Source: an uncultured Pseudomonadota bacterium | Lineage (GTDB): Bacteria > Desulfobacterota_B > Binatia > UBA9968 | Assembly (NCBI GenBank): GCA_946478635.1 | Contig: CAMLCX010000004.1 | Span: forward strand, 1-34,159 | DNA: 34,159 nucleotides | Direction of reading: 5' to 3' | Part shown: positions 25,594-34,159 of the stretch, in pieces | Position numbering within the stretch: position 1 is the first letter of the stretch | Layout: each line of letters begins with the position of its first letter | Notes under the pieces: generated by a model | Told to the model about the DNA's origin: nothing | The model's input: only the letters and a program-made list of their open reading frames with translations | Databases searched by the model: none | Position numbers and translations under genes: made by a program

Positions 25594-25622
25594 ATAGTAT
25601 TGTGGCGTCGCAGGGGAGTCAA
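25594..25622 (-). promoter_or_regulatory. sigma-70-like promoter of the UbiD gene cluster
   Basis: On the minus strand TTGACT (25622-25617) and TACTAT (25599-25594) are separated by exactly 17 bases. The -35 matches five of six consensus bases and the -10 four. The predicted start near 25587 gives a 16-base leader containing the ribosome site. Confidence 0.5.
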
Positions 25623-25665
25623 ACGAGCGGCGCAGAGTAGTTACCACGACGCGCGCGCCCTCTCG

Positions 25666-25694
25666 TTGCAAGGCGCGCACCGAGCGGGTATACG
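25666..25694 (+). promoter_or_regulatory. possible promoter of the MFS gene
   Basis: TTGCAA (25666-25671) and TATACG (25689-25694) are 17 bases apart, each matching four of six consensus bases. It lies back to back with the UbiD promoter, about 45 bases away, so one regulator could control both. Confidence 0.38.
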
Positions 25695-25779
25695 ATCCGA
25701 AGCCGCAGGGGCAGCAACACCGCATGCGTCGGAGCTCGAGCATCAAAAGATTTCGTCATGAAAATGGGGGCAGCGGCCG

Positions 25780-27066
25780 GTGATCCTGCCGTTTTTCTAC
25801 GGCTGGGTGATCGTTGTCATCGTCGTGTTGGCGGGGGTGCTCGCCGCCGGTGTGAGCAATATCACGATGGCCGTGGTCCTGAAGCCGATCAGCGAGGACT
25901 TGGGGTGGACTCGCTCGTTCACGGCCGCGGCGATTACCATGGGCGCCCTGCTCGGCGGAGTTCTCTCACCACTGTTCGGGCCGCTTGTCGACCGCTTGGG
26001 GCCGCGGTTTTTGCTGCCCGCGGGTGGAGCGCTCGTTGGACTGCTCGCAATCGGTGTAAGTTTAAGCACCGAGCCCTGGCAATTTTACGCGACCTTCATT
26101 CCCGCACGAGCGCTCACCGAGTTTCTGCTCTGTGGCATGATCGCGTTTACCGCCGTTGCCAACTGGTTTTATGTCAAACGGCCGAGAGTGATGGGGCTGG
26201 TCGCGATGGCGACGCCGCTCGGCTCGGCGGCTCTGTCACTCGTGTATCAGTTCTTTGTTACGCATTATAGTTGGCGGAGCGCGTTTCTTGCGCTCGGAGT
26301 CACGCTCTGGGTGCTCGTGGTCATTCCGGGCGTGATTTTTCTCCGGCGCCAGCCGGAAGACTTGGGTTTGCGTCCGGATGGAATTTCAAATGGCTTGTCC
26401 ACCGCTGCTAGACAAGAGAACCCCACGGGCGAACCGCAGAGTGACGTTGGACATAGCTGGAAGCGCCGCGATGCCGCCCGCACCGGTACTCTGTGGCTTC
26501 TCGTAACCAGTTCGTTTCTTTCCGCCATCGGTACCGGTGGGGTGGCATTTCATATGGCCGCCTATCTAACCGACGGCGCGCTTGCGCCCGGGCTGGCGGC
26601 CAGCGTGGTGAGCACGATGGCTCTGTCAGGCGCGTTCGGCAACGGAATATGGGGTGCTCTCGCCGAACGATATGATCCGAGGCGTTTAAACGTTGCCACG
26701 ATGCTGCTCGCCGCCGCTTCGGTGGCGCTGCTCATGCGAGTCGACTCCGTGGCAACGGCGTATGTGTTTGCGTTGTTGTTCGGCGCTAATGCGCGCGGTG
26801 CTGCGGTGCTCACGCAAGTTCTCATCGCGCGCTATTTCGGGCGTCGTTCGTTCGGCGCGATCAGCAGTATTCTTGACCCGTTTCATAAAGGTGGGCTCGG
26901 CCTCGGCGCATTGTTCGCCGGCATTGCGTTCGACCGTTTCGGCAACTATGGAGTGATTTTCACGGTGTTTCTCGTCAGCTACCTGGTTTCGGCAATATTG
27001 ATTTTCCTCGCGCGAAAACCAGTGATCAGAATGAGGAATGTCGTCTCCGATTCCGCAGCAGTGTAA
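25780..27066 (+). CDS. MFS transporter (monocarboxylate/oxalate-formate-like)
   Basis: This is a 428-residue inner-membrane secondary transporter with about 12 hydrophobic segments. The N terminus FFYGWVIVVIVVLAGVLAAG, then the amphipathic VVLKPISEDLGWTRSF, is typical of the oxalate/formate and monocarboxylate-like MFS branch. GPLVDRLGPR is the loop 2-3 motif A. A hydrophilic central loop (about 195-230) separates the two six-helix halves. The start is a GTG at 25780; an ATG at 25758 is in another frame. The gene is divergent from the UbiD gene, so it may import or export that enzyme's substrate, which is inference. Confidence 0.9.
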   Translation: MILPFFYGWVIVVIVVLAGVLAAGVSNITMAVVLKPISEDLGWTRSFTAAAITMGALLGGVLSPLFGPLVDRLGPRFLLPAGGALVGLLAIGVSLSTEPWQFYATFIPARALTEFLLCGMIAFTAVANWFYVKRPRVMGLVAMATPLGSAALSLVYQFFVTHYSWRSAFLALGVTLWVLVVIPGVIFLRRQPEDLGLRPDGISNGLSTAARQENPTGEPQSDVGHSWKRRDAARTGTLWLLVTSSFLSAIGTGGVAFHMAAYLTDGALAPGLAASVVSTMALSGAFGNGIWGALAERYDPRRLNVATMLLAAASVALLMRVDSVATAYVFALLFGANARGAAVLTQVLIARYFGRRSFGAISSILDPFHKGGLGLGALFAGIAFDRFGNYGVIFTVFLVSYLVSAILIFLARKPVIRMRNVVSDSAAV

Positions 27067-27311
27067 TTCTTTTCATAAGAGATTTCGTCGGCACCGAAAG
27101 TGTGCTTGTCATCTCCGACTGCCGATTGTGCGAGAGAATCCAGGCGCGCGCCTTTCGAAACGCCACGATAGCTCTGAAGGAACAAACGGCCTGTTCGATG
27201 CGGGATCGCAAATTTCACTGTTGTTGAACAGAATAGAACCTCGGCTATTGCGCCACGGGTCGAACTCCGCTTACCTTGACTTTGAGCAGGCATCCTTTAA
27301 CCTGAAGCATT

Positions 27312-28640
27312 ATGTCGCGATTTCGGTTGGGTCTCTTTGCTTGGGCAATATTTATGGTTAGCGCTTTTACTTCCACGATCAACGCCGCGCAAGTCCAAGA
27401 GATCGTTCTCGACAATGGACTTAAGATTCTGTTGCTCGAAGACCACAAGAGCCCCGCGGTGACCTTTCAAGTCTGGTATCGCGTCGGCGCGCGCAATGAG
27501 AAGGACGGCAAGAGCGGTCTGGCTCATTTTCTCGAGCACATGATGTTCAAAGGCACGCCGAGCACCGGCCCCGAGGAATATTCGCGCATTATTGCCAAGA
27601 ATGGTGGTCGCTCGAACGCGTTCACTTCATCCGACATGACGGTGTACTTCGCGACCATGAGCCGCGAAAAGATCGGTATCGAGCTCGACTTGGAAGCGGA
27701 TCGAATGGCGAATGCTCTGTTGGGCGAAAAGTACTTTGAGCCCGAAAAGAAGGTGATCCAAGAAGAGCGCCGCATGCGTACCGAGGACAATCCGGCATCG
27801 GCATTGAGCGAAGTCGCGAGCGCGGTCGCATTCACCGTGCATCCTTATCGCCGCCCCGTGGTCGGTTGGATGCAAGACATTCAAAACCTGAAGCGCCAGG
27901 ACCTGGTTGATTTCTATAAACTTTACTACGCGCCAAACAATGCATTCATCGTGATGGTCGGCGATTTTTCCACCGACGAAATGTTGCCGAAGATCAAAGC
28001 TTCCTTCAGCAAGATCCCGCGCGGGCCGGAACCGCCAACGGTCGACGTGGAAGAGCTCGAGCAACGCGGCGAGCGTAGAGTCGTGTTTAAAAAGGAAGCC
28101 GAGTTGCCCTTCCTGCTCAATTTTTATCATGCGCCGAATCTCAAGAGTCCGGACAGTTTTGCGCTCGATCTGTTAACGGTGGTCCTGGCCGGCGGCAAAA
28201 GCTCGCGACTCTATCATGATCTCGTTTATCAAAAGCGCCTGGTGCGCGGTATCGATGCCGACTATAGCGGCGTTTCCATCGATCCGGCTGGTCTGTCGAT
28301 TTTTGCCCAGCTTCTTCCCGGGATCGAGATCTCTGCCGCTGAGCGAGAGCTCGACCGCGGGCTCGAGAAAGTAAAATCAGAACTGATCAGCGAGCGAGAA
28401 TTGCAAAAAGCAAAGAATCAAGTCGAAGCAGCTTTCGTTTTCGCGCAGGATTCCATTTTCGGGCAGGCGATGAAGATCGGCTACTACGAAGCGGTTGGTG
28501 GGTGGCGTCAAATGGACGGTTACCTCGACGGCATTCGTCGAGTGACTCGCGAAGACATCCGCCGCGTGGCCCGGCAATATTTGGTTCGTGACCGGCGCAC
28601 CGTGGGCACGCTCATCCCGACAAAAGAAAAATCCCAATGA
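27312..28640 (+). CDS. M16-family zinc peptidase, catalytic member, exported
   Basis: The 442-residue protein starts with a signal peptide (LGLFAWAIFMVSAFTSTINAAQ, positions 6-27) and then the M16 domain. The inverted zinc motif HFLEH is at 72-76. The downstream glutamate ligand lies in KKVIQEERRM (about 147-156). The second half has LVYQKRLVRGIDADYSGVS, matching the substrate-contact R/Y region. It is probably periplasmic and cleaves peptides or processed precursors. Its stop overlaps the next start in an ATGA arrangement, so the two are expressed together and likely form a heterodimer. Confidence 0.93.
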   Translation: MSRFRLGLFAWAIFMVSAFTSTINAAQVQEIVLDNGLKILLLEDHKSPAVTFQVWYRVGARNEKDGKSGLAHFLEHMMFKGTPSTGPEEYSRIIAKNGGRSNAFTSSDMTVYFATMSREKIGIELDLEADRMANALLGEKYFEPEKKVIQEERRMRTEDNPASALSEVASAVAFTVHPYRRPVVGWMQDIQNLKRQDLVDFYKLYYAPNNAFIVMVGDFSTDEMLPKIKASFSKIPRGPEPPTVDVEELEQRGERRVVFKKEAELPFLLNFYHAPNLKSPDSFALDLLTVVLAGGKSSRLYHDLVYQKRLVRGIDADYSGVSIDPAGLSIFAQLLPGIEISAAERELDRGLEKVKSELISERELQKAKNQVEAAFVFAQDSIFGQAMKIGYYEAVGGWRQMDGYLDGIRRVTREDIRRVARQYLVRDRRTVGTLIPTKEKSQ

Positions 28641-29959
28641 AAAAATTGTTATGGTATGCGTTCGCCATCTTCATTTCGACAAGCCCGGCTTCGCCTTCGA
28701 TGACGGCTATGGTTCCCAAGCGCACGGTTCTCAATAACGGCCTTGTGCTGCTGACCTCGGAGCAGCGCGCGTTGCCGATGGTGTCGATCGAGCTCCTGAT
28801 CGACGCTGGCTCGCGCAACGAACCCGACGATCAAGCTGGATTGGCGAATCTCACGTCAACGCTTTTGACTCACGGCACGCAAAAACGCAGTGCGACGCAG
28901 ATCAGCGAGGCCCTCGATTTTATGGGCGCCAGTCTATCAACAGGCGCTGGCGAGGACGTTGCCACGGTTAGCATGACGGTTCTCAAAAAGGATCTTGCCG
29001 CCGGCCTAGACCTATTGGCCGAAATCTTGACTCACTCGAATTTTCCACAGGCGGAAATCGACCGGCAGAAGCAGGCGGTGATCGCCTCGATCAAAGCGCG
29101 AGAAGAAGATCCAGGAGCCGTGGCGGCGACGGCATTTGCCGCGGCCTTGTTTCCGAAAAGTCCCTATGGCCGACCGGTAGAAGGGACTGAAGCATCGGCC
29201 AAAGGATTGCAGCAAAAAAGTTTACAAGAATTCTATAGCCGCAATTACCGACCCAACCGAACGATCATCGCCGTAGTCGGCGACGTTGCGGAGCAGGAGA
29301 TTGCCGTGGCTCTCAACAAAGCCTTGAAAGGGTGGGCCAAGGGCACGCCAGGGAAAAAACCCGCGCCGCCCGCGGAGATTGGCAAGGCGCAGACGGTTCG
29401 GATCAGTAAAGATCTGACCCAAGCGAACATCGTGCTCGGCCACAACGGCGCGGTGCGCGGGAACCCGGATTACTACGCCATTCAAGTGATGAACTACATT
29501 ATGGGCGGCGGCGGTTTTTCTTCACGCGCGATGGACTCGATCCGCAACGAGCGCGGTTTGGCTTATTCGGTCTACAGCTATTTCGGCGCGGAGAAGAGTC
29601 ACGGCTCTTTTCAGTTTGTCATGCAAACCAAAAACGAGACTGCCTTGCAGGCCATCCAGATCGCCAAAGAAGAAATGGGCCGCATGCGCGAGCAACCGGT
29701 AAGCGAGCAGGAGTTGAACGACGCCAAAGATTATCTGACGGGCAGTTTTCCGCTGCGCTTCGACACGAATCGCAAAGTGGCCGGATTCCTCGCGCAAGTT
29801 GAGTACTACGAGCTCGGCTTGGATTATCCGGAACGCTACGCGGACCTAATACGAAAAGTCACCCGTGACGATGTCCTGCGGGTGGCCAGGCAGTATCTCC
29901 ACCCTGAAGATCTGACCGTTGTTATTGTCGCCAATCGGAAAAAAGTCGGTGAAAAATAA
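28637..29959 (+). CDS. M16-family protein, non-catalytic partner, exported
   Basis: The 440-residue protein has the M16 fold but no HxxEH: at the equivalent place it reads GLANLTSTLLTHGT. It cannot bind the catalytic zinc in the usual way. It keeps the partner features, with a Gly-rich stretch (GGGGFSSR) followed by IRNERGLAYSVYSYF. An N-terminal signal-like segment (LLWYAFAIFISTSPASPSM) suggests export. This matches known two-subunit M16B enzymes, where one subunit carries zinc and the other the R/Y motif. It overlaps the catalytic gene by four bases. Confidence 0.92.
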   Translation: MKKLLWYAFAIFISTSPASPSMTAMVPKRTVLNNGLVLLTSEQRALPMVSIELLIDAGSRNEPDDQAGLANLTSTLLTHGTQKRSATQISEALDFMGASLSTGAGEDVATVSMTVLKKDLAAGLDLLAEILTHSNFPQAEIDRQKQAVIASIKAREEDPGAVAATAFAAALFPKSPYGRPVEGTEASAKGLQQKSLQEFYSRNYRPNRTIIAVVGDVAEQEIAVALNKALKGWAKGTPGKKPAPPAEIGKAQTVRISKDLTQANIVLGHNGAVRGNPDYYAIQVMNYIMGGGGFSSRAMDSIRNERGLAYSVYSYFGAEKSHGSFQFVMQTKNETALQAIQIAKEEMGRMREQPVSEQELNDAKDYLTGSFPLRFDTNRKVAGFLAQVEYYELGLDYPERYADLIRKVTRDDVLRVARQYLHPEDLTVVIVANRKKVGEK

Positions 29960-30034
29960 TTGCGCGCGGCCGCGAACAACGAGCGCTTCGCCGCACGTTT
30001 GTACCAGCGGTCGACATCGAGGTCGTCAAAACGG

Positions 30035-30064
30035 TTGACAGTCGTCGACCCAGTACGGCATAGT
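30035..30064 (+). promoter_or_regulatory. possible promoter of the response regulator gene
   Basis: A perfect TTGACA (30035-30040) is followed after 18 bases by CATAGT (30059-30064), which matches four of six -10 bases. It lies 49 bases before the ATG, in a gap following the M16 pair. Confidence 0.4.
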
Positions 30065-30112
30065 TTGTCTAGGTACACCAAGTGTTCCTCAATCGTCGCT
30101 AAACTTGAACTG

Positions 30113-30499
30113 ATGAAAAAAGTCTTGATTATCGAGGACCACAGCGACATGCGCGAGCTTTTGACTTGGCAGATTGAGCTCATGGGTTTAATGCCGGTTA
30201 CGGCGAAGCTCGGCAACGAAGGAGTTGAGAAAGCGATTAGTGAAAAGCCGGAACTGATCATCATGGATATCATGATGCCCGGAATGGACGGATTGGAAGC
30301 AACGCGCGAAATTCGCGCCAATAAAGAGACCAAGAATATCCCGATTTTGGCAGCGACTGCGCTGTTTCGTGATTCGGACCTCAAGAATTGCATCGAGGCG
30401 GGCTGCAATGGTTATATTATTAAGCCATTCACTTTTCAGGAACTGCAAGGGAAAGTGCGGGAACTGATACCTTCGGCGAACACGACCTATCCGCTCTGA
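30113..30499 (+). CDS. single-domain (CheY-like) response regulator
   Basis: The 128-residue protein is a lone receiver domain. The acidic pair Glu8/Asp9 is in LIIEDH, the phospho-acceptor Asp52 is in IIMDIMMPGMDG, and the conserved Thr in ILAATALF and Lys in YIIKPF are present. There is no output domain, so it acts through protein contacts or phosphotransfer. The ATG at 30113 gives the standard start MKKVLIIEDH; a TTG upstream at 29960 would add 51 residues of non-family sequence. No kinase gene lies beside it. Confidence 0.93.
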   Translation: MKKVLIIEDHSDMRELLTWQIELMGLMPVTAKLGNEGVEKAISEKPELIIMDIMMPGMDGLEATREIRANKETKNIPILAATALFRDSDLKNCIEAGCNGYIIKPFTFQELQGKVRELIPSANTTYPL

Positions 30500-30548
30500 C
30501 CCAAGGCGGCAGGGTTACTCTTTTTTACAATTCAATAGCAGGTGGCAT

Positions 30549-31874
30549 GTGGAAACGTCGATGCCGGCGCGTGAAAGAGCCGTTTCCATTGTTCAACGGC
30601 TCCGGCAGGAAGGCTTTGAAGCTTATTTTGCCGGCGGCTGCGTGCGCGATATGCTGCTCAATAAAGCGCCGGAGGATTTCGATATCGCGACCAGCGCTCA
30701 CCCCGAAGATGTCCAACGTCTTTTTTCTGAAACCGTTCCGGTGGGTGCGCAGTTTGGCGTGATTCTTGTCCTCGTTGGCGGCCAGCCGTTTGAGGTCGCG
30801 AGCTTTCGCCATGATGGGCCTTACTTGGACGGGCGGCGGCCGAGCCATGTACGCTACGGGACCTTGGAAGAAGATGTCCGGCGCCGTGATTTTACGATCA
30901 ACGGCATGATTTATGATCCGATTGCTGATCGCGTTATCGACTTGGTGGGCGGGCGTGAAGATCTTGAGCGGCACCGGCTTTGCGCTATTGGCAATGCGGA
31001 TCAGCGATACGAAGAGGATCGATTGCGCATGATTCGCGCGGTGCGATTTGCCGCGAGGCTCAATTTCACGATCGAGCCATCGACGTTCGCCGCAATCCAG
31101 CGGCTCGCGCCGACGATAACCGATATCGCCTGGGAGCGTATTGGCGATGAAATCACGCGCATTCTGACCGAAGGCAGCGCGCGGCGCGGTTTCGAGCTTC
31201 TCGACGAGAGTGGGCTAATGAAGGTCGTTATGCCTGAGATCGCCGCGCTGAAAGGGACCTGGCAAAGCCCCGATTACCATCCCGAGGGCGATGTTTTCGA
31301 ACACACGATGTTGTTGCTGAGTCACCTCGATGCGCCGTCCGAGACGTTGGCCTACGGCTGTTTGCTGCACGATGTGGCCAAGCCGAGTTGTTTCCGGCGG
31401 GATGGCGAACGAGTGACTTTTTATGGCCACACGGAAAAAGGCGCGGTCATGGCCGAGGAGATACTCAAACGGCTCAAGCGCGGCCGGGGAGTGTGGGAGC
31501 GCGTCAGCTATCTAGTGCACAATCACCTGCGTCATGTGCAAGCGCCCGACATGCGTCTGAGCACGCTCAAGCGCTTCCTGCGTGAAGAGGGGATCGACGA
31601 ACTATTGGAGCTCGCCCGTATCGATGCTCTGTCCTCCAACGGCGATCTGCGTTATTACCAATTTTGCAAGGAGCGCCTGGCGACGCTCGAAGAGGAAGAG
31701 ATGCGTCCGGCGCCTTTCGTGCGCGGCGACGATTTGATCGCATTGGGCCTTCAGCCGGGGCCGCTGTTTTCAGAAATTTTGCGCCAGGTCGAAGATCGAC
31801 AGTTGGGCGGAGAACTCCGCGATCGAGACGAAGCGCTCGACTGGGTCAAGCGAAATTATAGCCATCGAGGTTGA
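30549..31874 (+). CDS. CCA tRNA nucleotidyltransferase / poly(A) polymerase family protein with HD domain
   Basis: This enzyme adds CCA (or A) to RNA 3' ends. The 441-residue protein has the head signature FAGGCVRDMLL (28-38), the metal-binding DFD (43-45), RRRDFTINGM (111-120) and the RNA-binding region EEDRLRMIRAVRFAARLNF. A C-terminal HD phosphohydrolase domain follows (EHTMLLL at 251, CLLHDVAKP with His274/Asp275). The HD domain is seen in class II CCA enzymes that repair tRNA. The GTG at 30549 has AGGTGG just upstream; an ATG at 30561 is an alternative. The next gene starts three bases after the stop. Confidence 0.92.
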   Translation: METSMPARERAVSIVQRLRQEGFEAYFAGGCVRDMLLNKAPEDFDIATSAHPEDVQRLFSETVPVGAQFGVILVLVGGQPFEVASFRHDGPYLDGRRPSHVRYGTLEEDVRRRDFTINGMIYDPIADRVIDLVGGREDLERHRLCAIGNADQRYEEDRLRMIRAVRFAARLNFTIEPSTFAAIQRLAPTITDIAWERIGDEITRILTEGSARRGFELLDESGLMKVVMPEIAALKGTWQSPDYHPEGDVFEHTMLLLSHLDAPSETLAYGCLLHDVAKPSCFRRDGERVTFYGHTEKGAVMAEEILKRLKRGRGVWERVSYLVHNHLRHVQAPDMRLSTLKRFLREEGIDELLELARIDALSSNGDLRYYQFCKERLATLEEEEMRPAPFVRGDDLIALGLQPGPLFSEILRQVEDRQLGGELRDRDEALDWVKRNYSHRG

Positions 31875-31877
31875 GGG

Positions 31878-34159
31878 ATGAAGCAGGCAAAAGAGTATCG
31901 CGTCGTCGGCAAGCCGGAACTGCGCTCGGACGGCGCCGAAAAAGTCACTGGTAAGGCGCTCTACACGGTCGATGTGAAGCTGCCCGGCATGGCGCATGGG
32001 AAAATATTGCGCAGCCCTTATGCTCATGCGCGGCTGGTTCGCGTGGACGCCCGCAAGGCGGAAGAACTGCCGGGCGTGTTCGCGGTGATCACGCGCGACG
32101 ATCAGCAAAGGCTGGCGATGTTCGGCGCCGCTTACAAGGATCAAACGATCGTGGCGGTCGATAAGGTTCGCTACGCCGGCGATCCGGTGGCGGCGGTGGC
32201 GGCCGTGGATGAAGCGACCGCGGACGAGGCGCTGGGTTTGATCGATGTCGACTACGAAGAATTGCCCGCGGTAACCAATTTGGACGAAGCGCTCGCGCCC
32301 GGGGCGCCTTTGGTGCACGACTCCGCCGCGCGCGGCGGCGAGCTCATGGGCCAGCGCTACGAACCGCCCAAGGAATTTTCCGGCACCAATCTCTGCTACC
32401 GGTTCAGCTACGCCAAGGGCGACGTCGAAGCGGGATTCAAAAAAGCGGATCATGTTTTTGAAGACACTTTCACCTTTCCGCGGGTGCAGCATTTTTCGAT
32501 GGAACCGCACGCCACCGTGGCGCACGTCGAAGGCGATCAGATCACCCTTTGGGCCGGCACCCAGGAGCCCTTCACTTTGCGCGACCATCTCGCCGAGATC
32601 TTCCGCACGCCGCTCAACAAGATCCGCGTTATCGTGCCCTATGTTGGCGGCGGTTACGGCGGCAAACTGGCGGTGAAAACCGAGCCGTTGGCCGCGGCGC
32701 TGTCATGGAAAGCGAGACGTCCGGTGCGCTTGGCGCACACGATCGAAGAAAGCTTTCGAACGGTCACGCGCCATCCCGCGCGGGTGAAGATCAAGACCGG
32801 CGTAACGAAAGACGGCAAACTGTTGGCGCGGCAGTGTGTGATCCACATGGAAACCGGCGCCTACGCGGACGCGGGACCGCGGGTGACGCAAAAGGCCGGC
32901 TACCGCTGCTTTGGCCCGTACCGTTTGCCGCACATGAAGACCGATGCTTATACAGTCTACACCAACACGGTCCCCGGCGGAGCGTACCGCGGTTTCGGCA
33001 CCTTGCAGGTGACCTGGGCCTATGAATCACAGATGGATATCATTGCCGAGAAGCTCAGCCTGGATCCCTTGGAGTTTCGCCTTAAGAATCTGCTCAAGAA
33101 GGGTGAGCTTTACACACCCGGCGACACTCCCGTGGATTGCGATCTCAAGGCCGGTTTATTGCAAGCCGCCGAAGAAATCGGCTGGAATGCAAAAGGTAAC
33201 ACAGCCACGGGTAAGGCAGTGGGTAAAGGGCTCGCGGTGTGCATGAAAGACGGCGGCGGCACCTACAAGGTTTCCTCGGCCGCCGTCAAAATGAATGCCG
33301 ACGGTAGCGTGGTCTTGCTTACCGGCACCGTCGAAGTCGGTCAGGGAGCGCGCACCGCGCTCAGCCAGGTTGTTGCCGAGGAATTGGCGATTCCCTATGG
33401 TGCCGTGACCGTCGCCCAGCTCGATACGGATGTAACGCCGTACGATGTCAACACCAATGCCAGCAGCTCCACGGTGGTGATGGGTTTGTCGGTGCAGCGT
33501 GCGGCCCAGGACTTGAAACGCCAACTATTACGTCACGCGGCGAAGATCTTGAAATCAAAACCGGGACAGCTTTCCTTGGCCCGCGGTAGAATCGTGGGCC
33601 GCAAGAACCAAAGCCTGACTTTTCCCGAGCTGATGCAGAAAGTATTTTTGTCGAGATCCGGTGAAATGATCGGTCACGGCGCCTATCAATCGATCAAGAG
33701 CCCAAAGGCCGCGCTCGGTTCGCCGACCAATTTTTGGGAGATCAGTTGGGGTGGCGCTGAAGTGGAAGTCGATCGAGAGACTGGTGAAATCAAGCTGCTC
33801 AAGTATGTTTCCCTGGCCGATGTGGGTAAAGCGATCCACCCGGTGCTCTGCGAGGGGCAGGACGAAGGCGGCGTGATGAATGCCATAGGCCACAGCCTGC
33901 TCGAAGAAATGGTTTATCGCGATGGCCAGTTGCTCAATCCCAATCTGGTTGACTACCGGGTGCCGAGCTTCGAACACCTGCCGAAAGATTTCGAGACGAT
34001 TTTAGTCGAGAACGGGAATGGCCCGGGGCCGTTCGGCGCCAAGGGAACCGGTGAGGGTGGTTTGTTGCCGGTCGCCTCGGCAATCGCCAATGCCGTCTGC
34101 CGGGCTACGGGGCTTAGGCTTTATGATTTGCCGCTCACGCCGGAAAAGGTCTGGCGCGG
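31878..34159 (+). CDS. xanthine dehydrogenase/aldehyde oxidase-family molybdopterin-binding subunit, C terminus cut by window
   Basis: This is the large subunit of a molybdenum hydroxylase. The start is ATG 31878 with GAGG upstream, three bases after the CCA-enzyme stop. Domains in order: the a/b hammerhead (DGAEKVTGKALYTVDVKLPG, SPYAHARL, VRYAGDPVAAVAAVD), then the molybdopterin-binding domain. Motifs are GTQEPF, VGGGYGGK, GGAYRGFG, VEVGQGARTALSQ and the catalytic glutamate Glu726 in GTGEGGLLP. The frame is open to the end of the window (760 codons), so probably only the last residues are missing. FAD and iron-sulfur subunits are not seen before it; they may follow. The substrate is unknown (aldehydes, purines, CO or aromatic compounds). 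Confidence 0.93.
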   Translation, partial: MKQAKEYRVVGKPELRSDGAEKVTGKALYTVDVKLPGMAHGKILRSPYAHARLVRVDARKAEELPGVFAVITRDDQQRLAMFGAAYKDQTIVAVDKVRYAGDPVAAVAAVDEATADEALGLIDVDYEELPAVTNLDEALAPGAPLVHDSAARGGELMGQRYEPPKEFSGTNLCYRFSYAKGDVEAGFKKADHVFEDTFTFPRVQHFSMEPHATVAHVEGDQITLWAGTQEPFTLRDHLAEIFRTPLNKIRVIVPYVGGGYGGKLAVKTEPLAAALSWKARRPVRLAHTIEESFRTVTRHPARVKIKTGVTKDGKLLARQCVIHMETGAYADAGPRVTQKAGYRCFGPYRLPHMKTDAYTVYTNTVPGGAYRGFGTLQVTWAYESQMDIIAEKLSLDPLEFRLKNLLKKGELYTPGDTPVDCDLKAGLLQAAEEIGWNAKGNTATGKAVGKGLAVCMKDGGGTYKVSSAAVKMNADGSVVLLTGTVEVGQGARTALSQVVAEELAIPYGAVTVAQLDTDVTPYDVNTNASSSTVVMGLSVQRAAQDLKRQLLRHAAKILKSKPGQLSLARGRIVGRKNQSLTFPELMQKVFLSRSGEMIGHGAYQSIKSPKAALGSPTNFWEISWGGAEVEVDRETGEIKLLKYVSLADVGKAIHPVLCEGQDEGGVMNAIGHSLLEEMVYRDGQLLNPNLVDYRVPSFEHLPKDFETILVENGNGPGPFGAKGTGEGGLLPVASAIANAVCRATGLRLYDLPLTPEKVWR

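Noticed and set aside
25564..25746. Small minus-strand frame (60 residues) in the UbiD leader
   Set aside because: It overlaps the UbiD start and the predicted promoter, and no family features are visible.
1..34159. tRNA/rRNA genes, CRISPR arrays, insertion sequences, prophage
   Set aside because: By reading I saw no tRNA T-arm signatures, regularly spaced repeats, transposase frames or phage genes. Short or divergent examples could escape a manual search.

Overview
The window is about 34 kb of GC-rich DNA, densely packed with bacterial chromosomal genes. I see no insertion sequences, phage genes, CRISPR arrays, rRNA or tRNA genes. Several points suggest a Gram-negative bacterium: a ligase with an export signal (periplasmic LigE type), NtrB/NtrC-like regulators, two exported M16 peptidases, and the order rimP-nusA-ylxR-infB-DUF503-rbfA-truB. 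That order is typical of the deltaproteobacterial lineages (Desulfobacterota, Myxococcota, Binatota and relatives). A coproheme decarboxylase (HemQ/ChdC), a UbiD decarboxylase, a MaoC dehydratase and a molybdenum hydroxylase resemble the gene content of uncultured soil or marine lineages. The taxonomic placement is inference.

Layout. (1) 1-580 (minus) is the cut-off start of a TenA/PqqC-like protein. It is divergent from queF (697) and a Kef-type cation/proton antiporter (1098-3089). (2) dnaB (3375-4748) and an exported ATP-dependent DNA ligase (4831-5703) follow. (3) A membrane protein with a duplicated FNGK/NGIPD repeat lies on the minus strand at 6012-6755. (4) A tight minus-strand operon reads ntrB-like kinase, ntrC-like sigma-54 activator, thiE, MaoC dehydratase (10647 down to 6952). 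(5) Divergent from it is the translation/transcription operon rimP-nusA-ylxR-infB-ylxP-rbfA-truB (10821-17350), preceded by a hairpin plus T-tract that looks like an attenuator. (6) pckG (GTP-type PEP carboxykinase) has its own near-consensus promoter. Twelve bases after it come three overlapping genes for a nitrile hydratase/thiocyanate hydrolase-type enzyme in which the beta chain is split in two (19232-20477). (7) An unrecognised 158-residue protein and a J-domain/zinc-ribbon protein follow. (8) A minus-strand cluster UbiD - DUF4126 - HemQ - SDR (25571 down to 21735) is divergent from an MFS transporter (25780-27066). (9) Next come two overlapping M16 peptidase genes, a CheY-like response regulator, a CCA-adding-type nucleotidyltransferase, and the start of a xanthine dehydrogenase-family molybdenum subunit cut by the window end.

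The most interesting locus is the three-gene nitrile hydratase/thiocyanate hydrolase set. Its alpha/gamma-type subunit carries the cobalt-type VCTLCSCY claw, a YPRPILG continuation and a His-rich N terminus, which together recall thiocyanate hydrolase more than ordinary nitrile hydratase. Other points worth checking are the rimP attenuator, the duplicated-repeat membrane protein, the NtrBC-thiE-MaoC operon and a possible DnaA-box cluster upstream of dnaB. I did not find a system I could defend as wholly undescribed.
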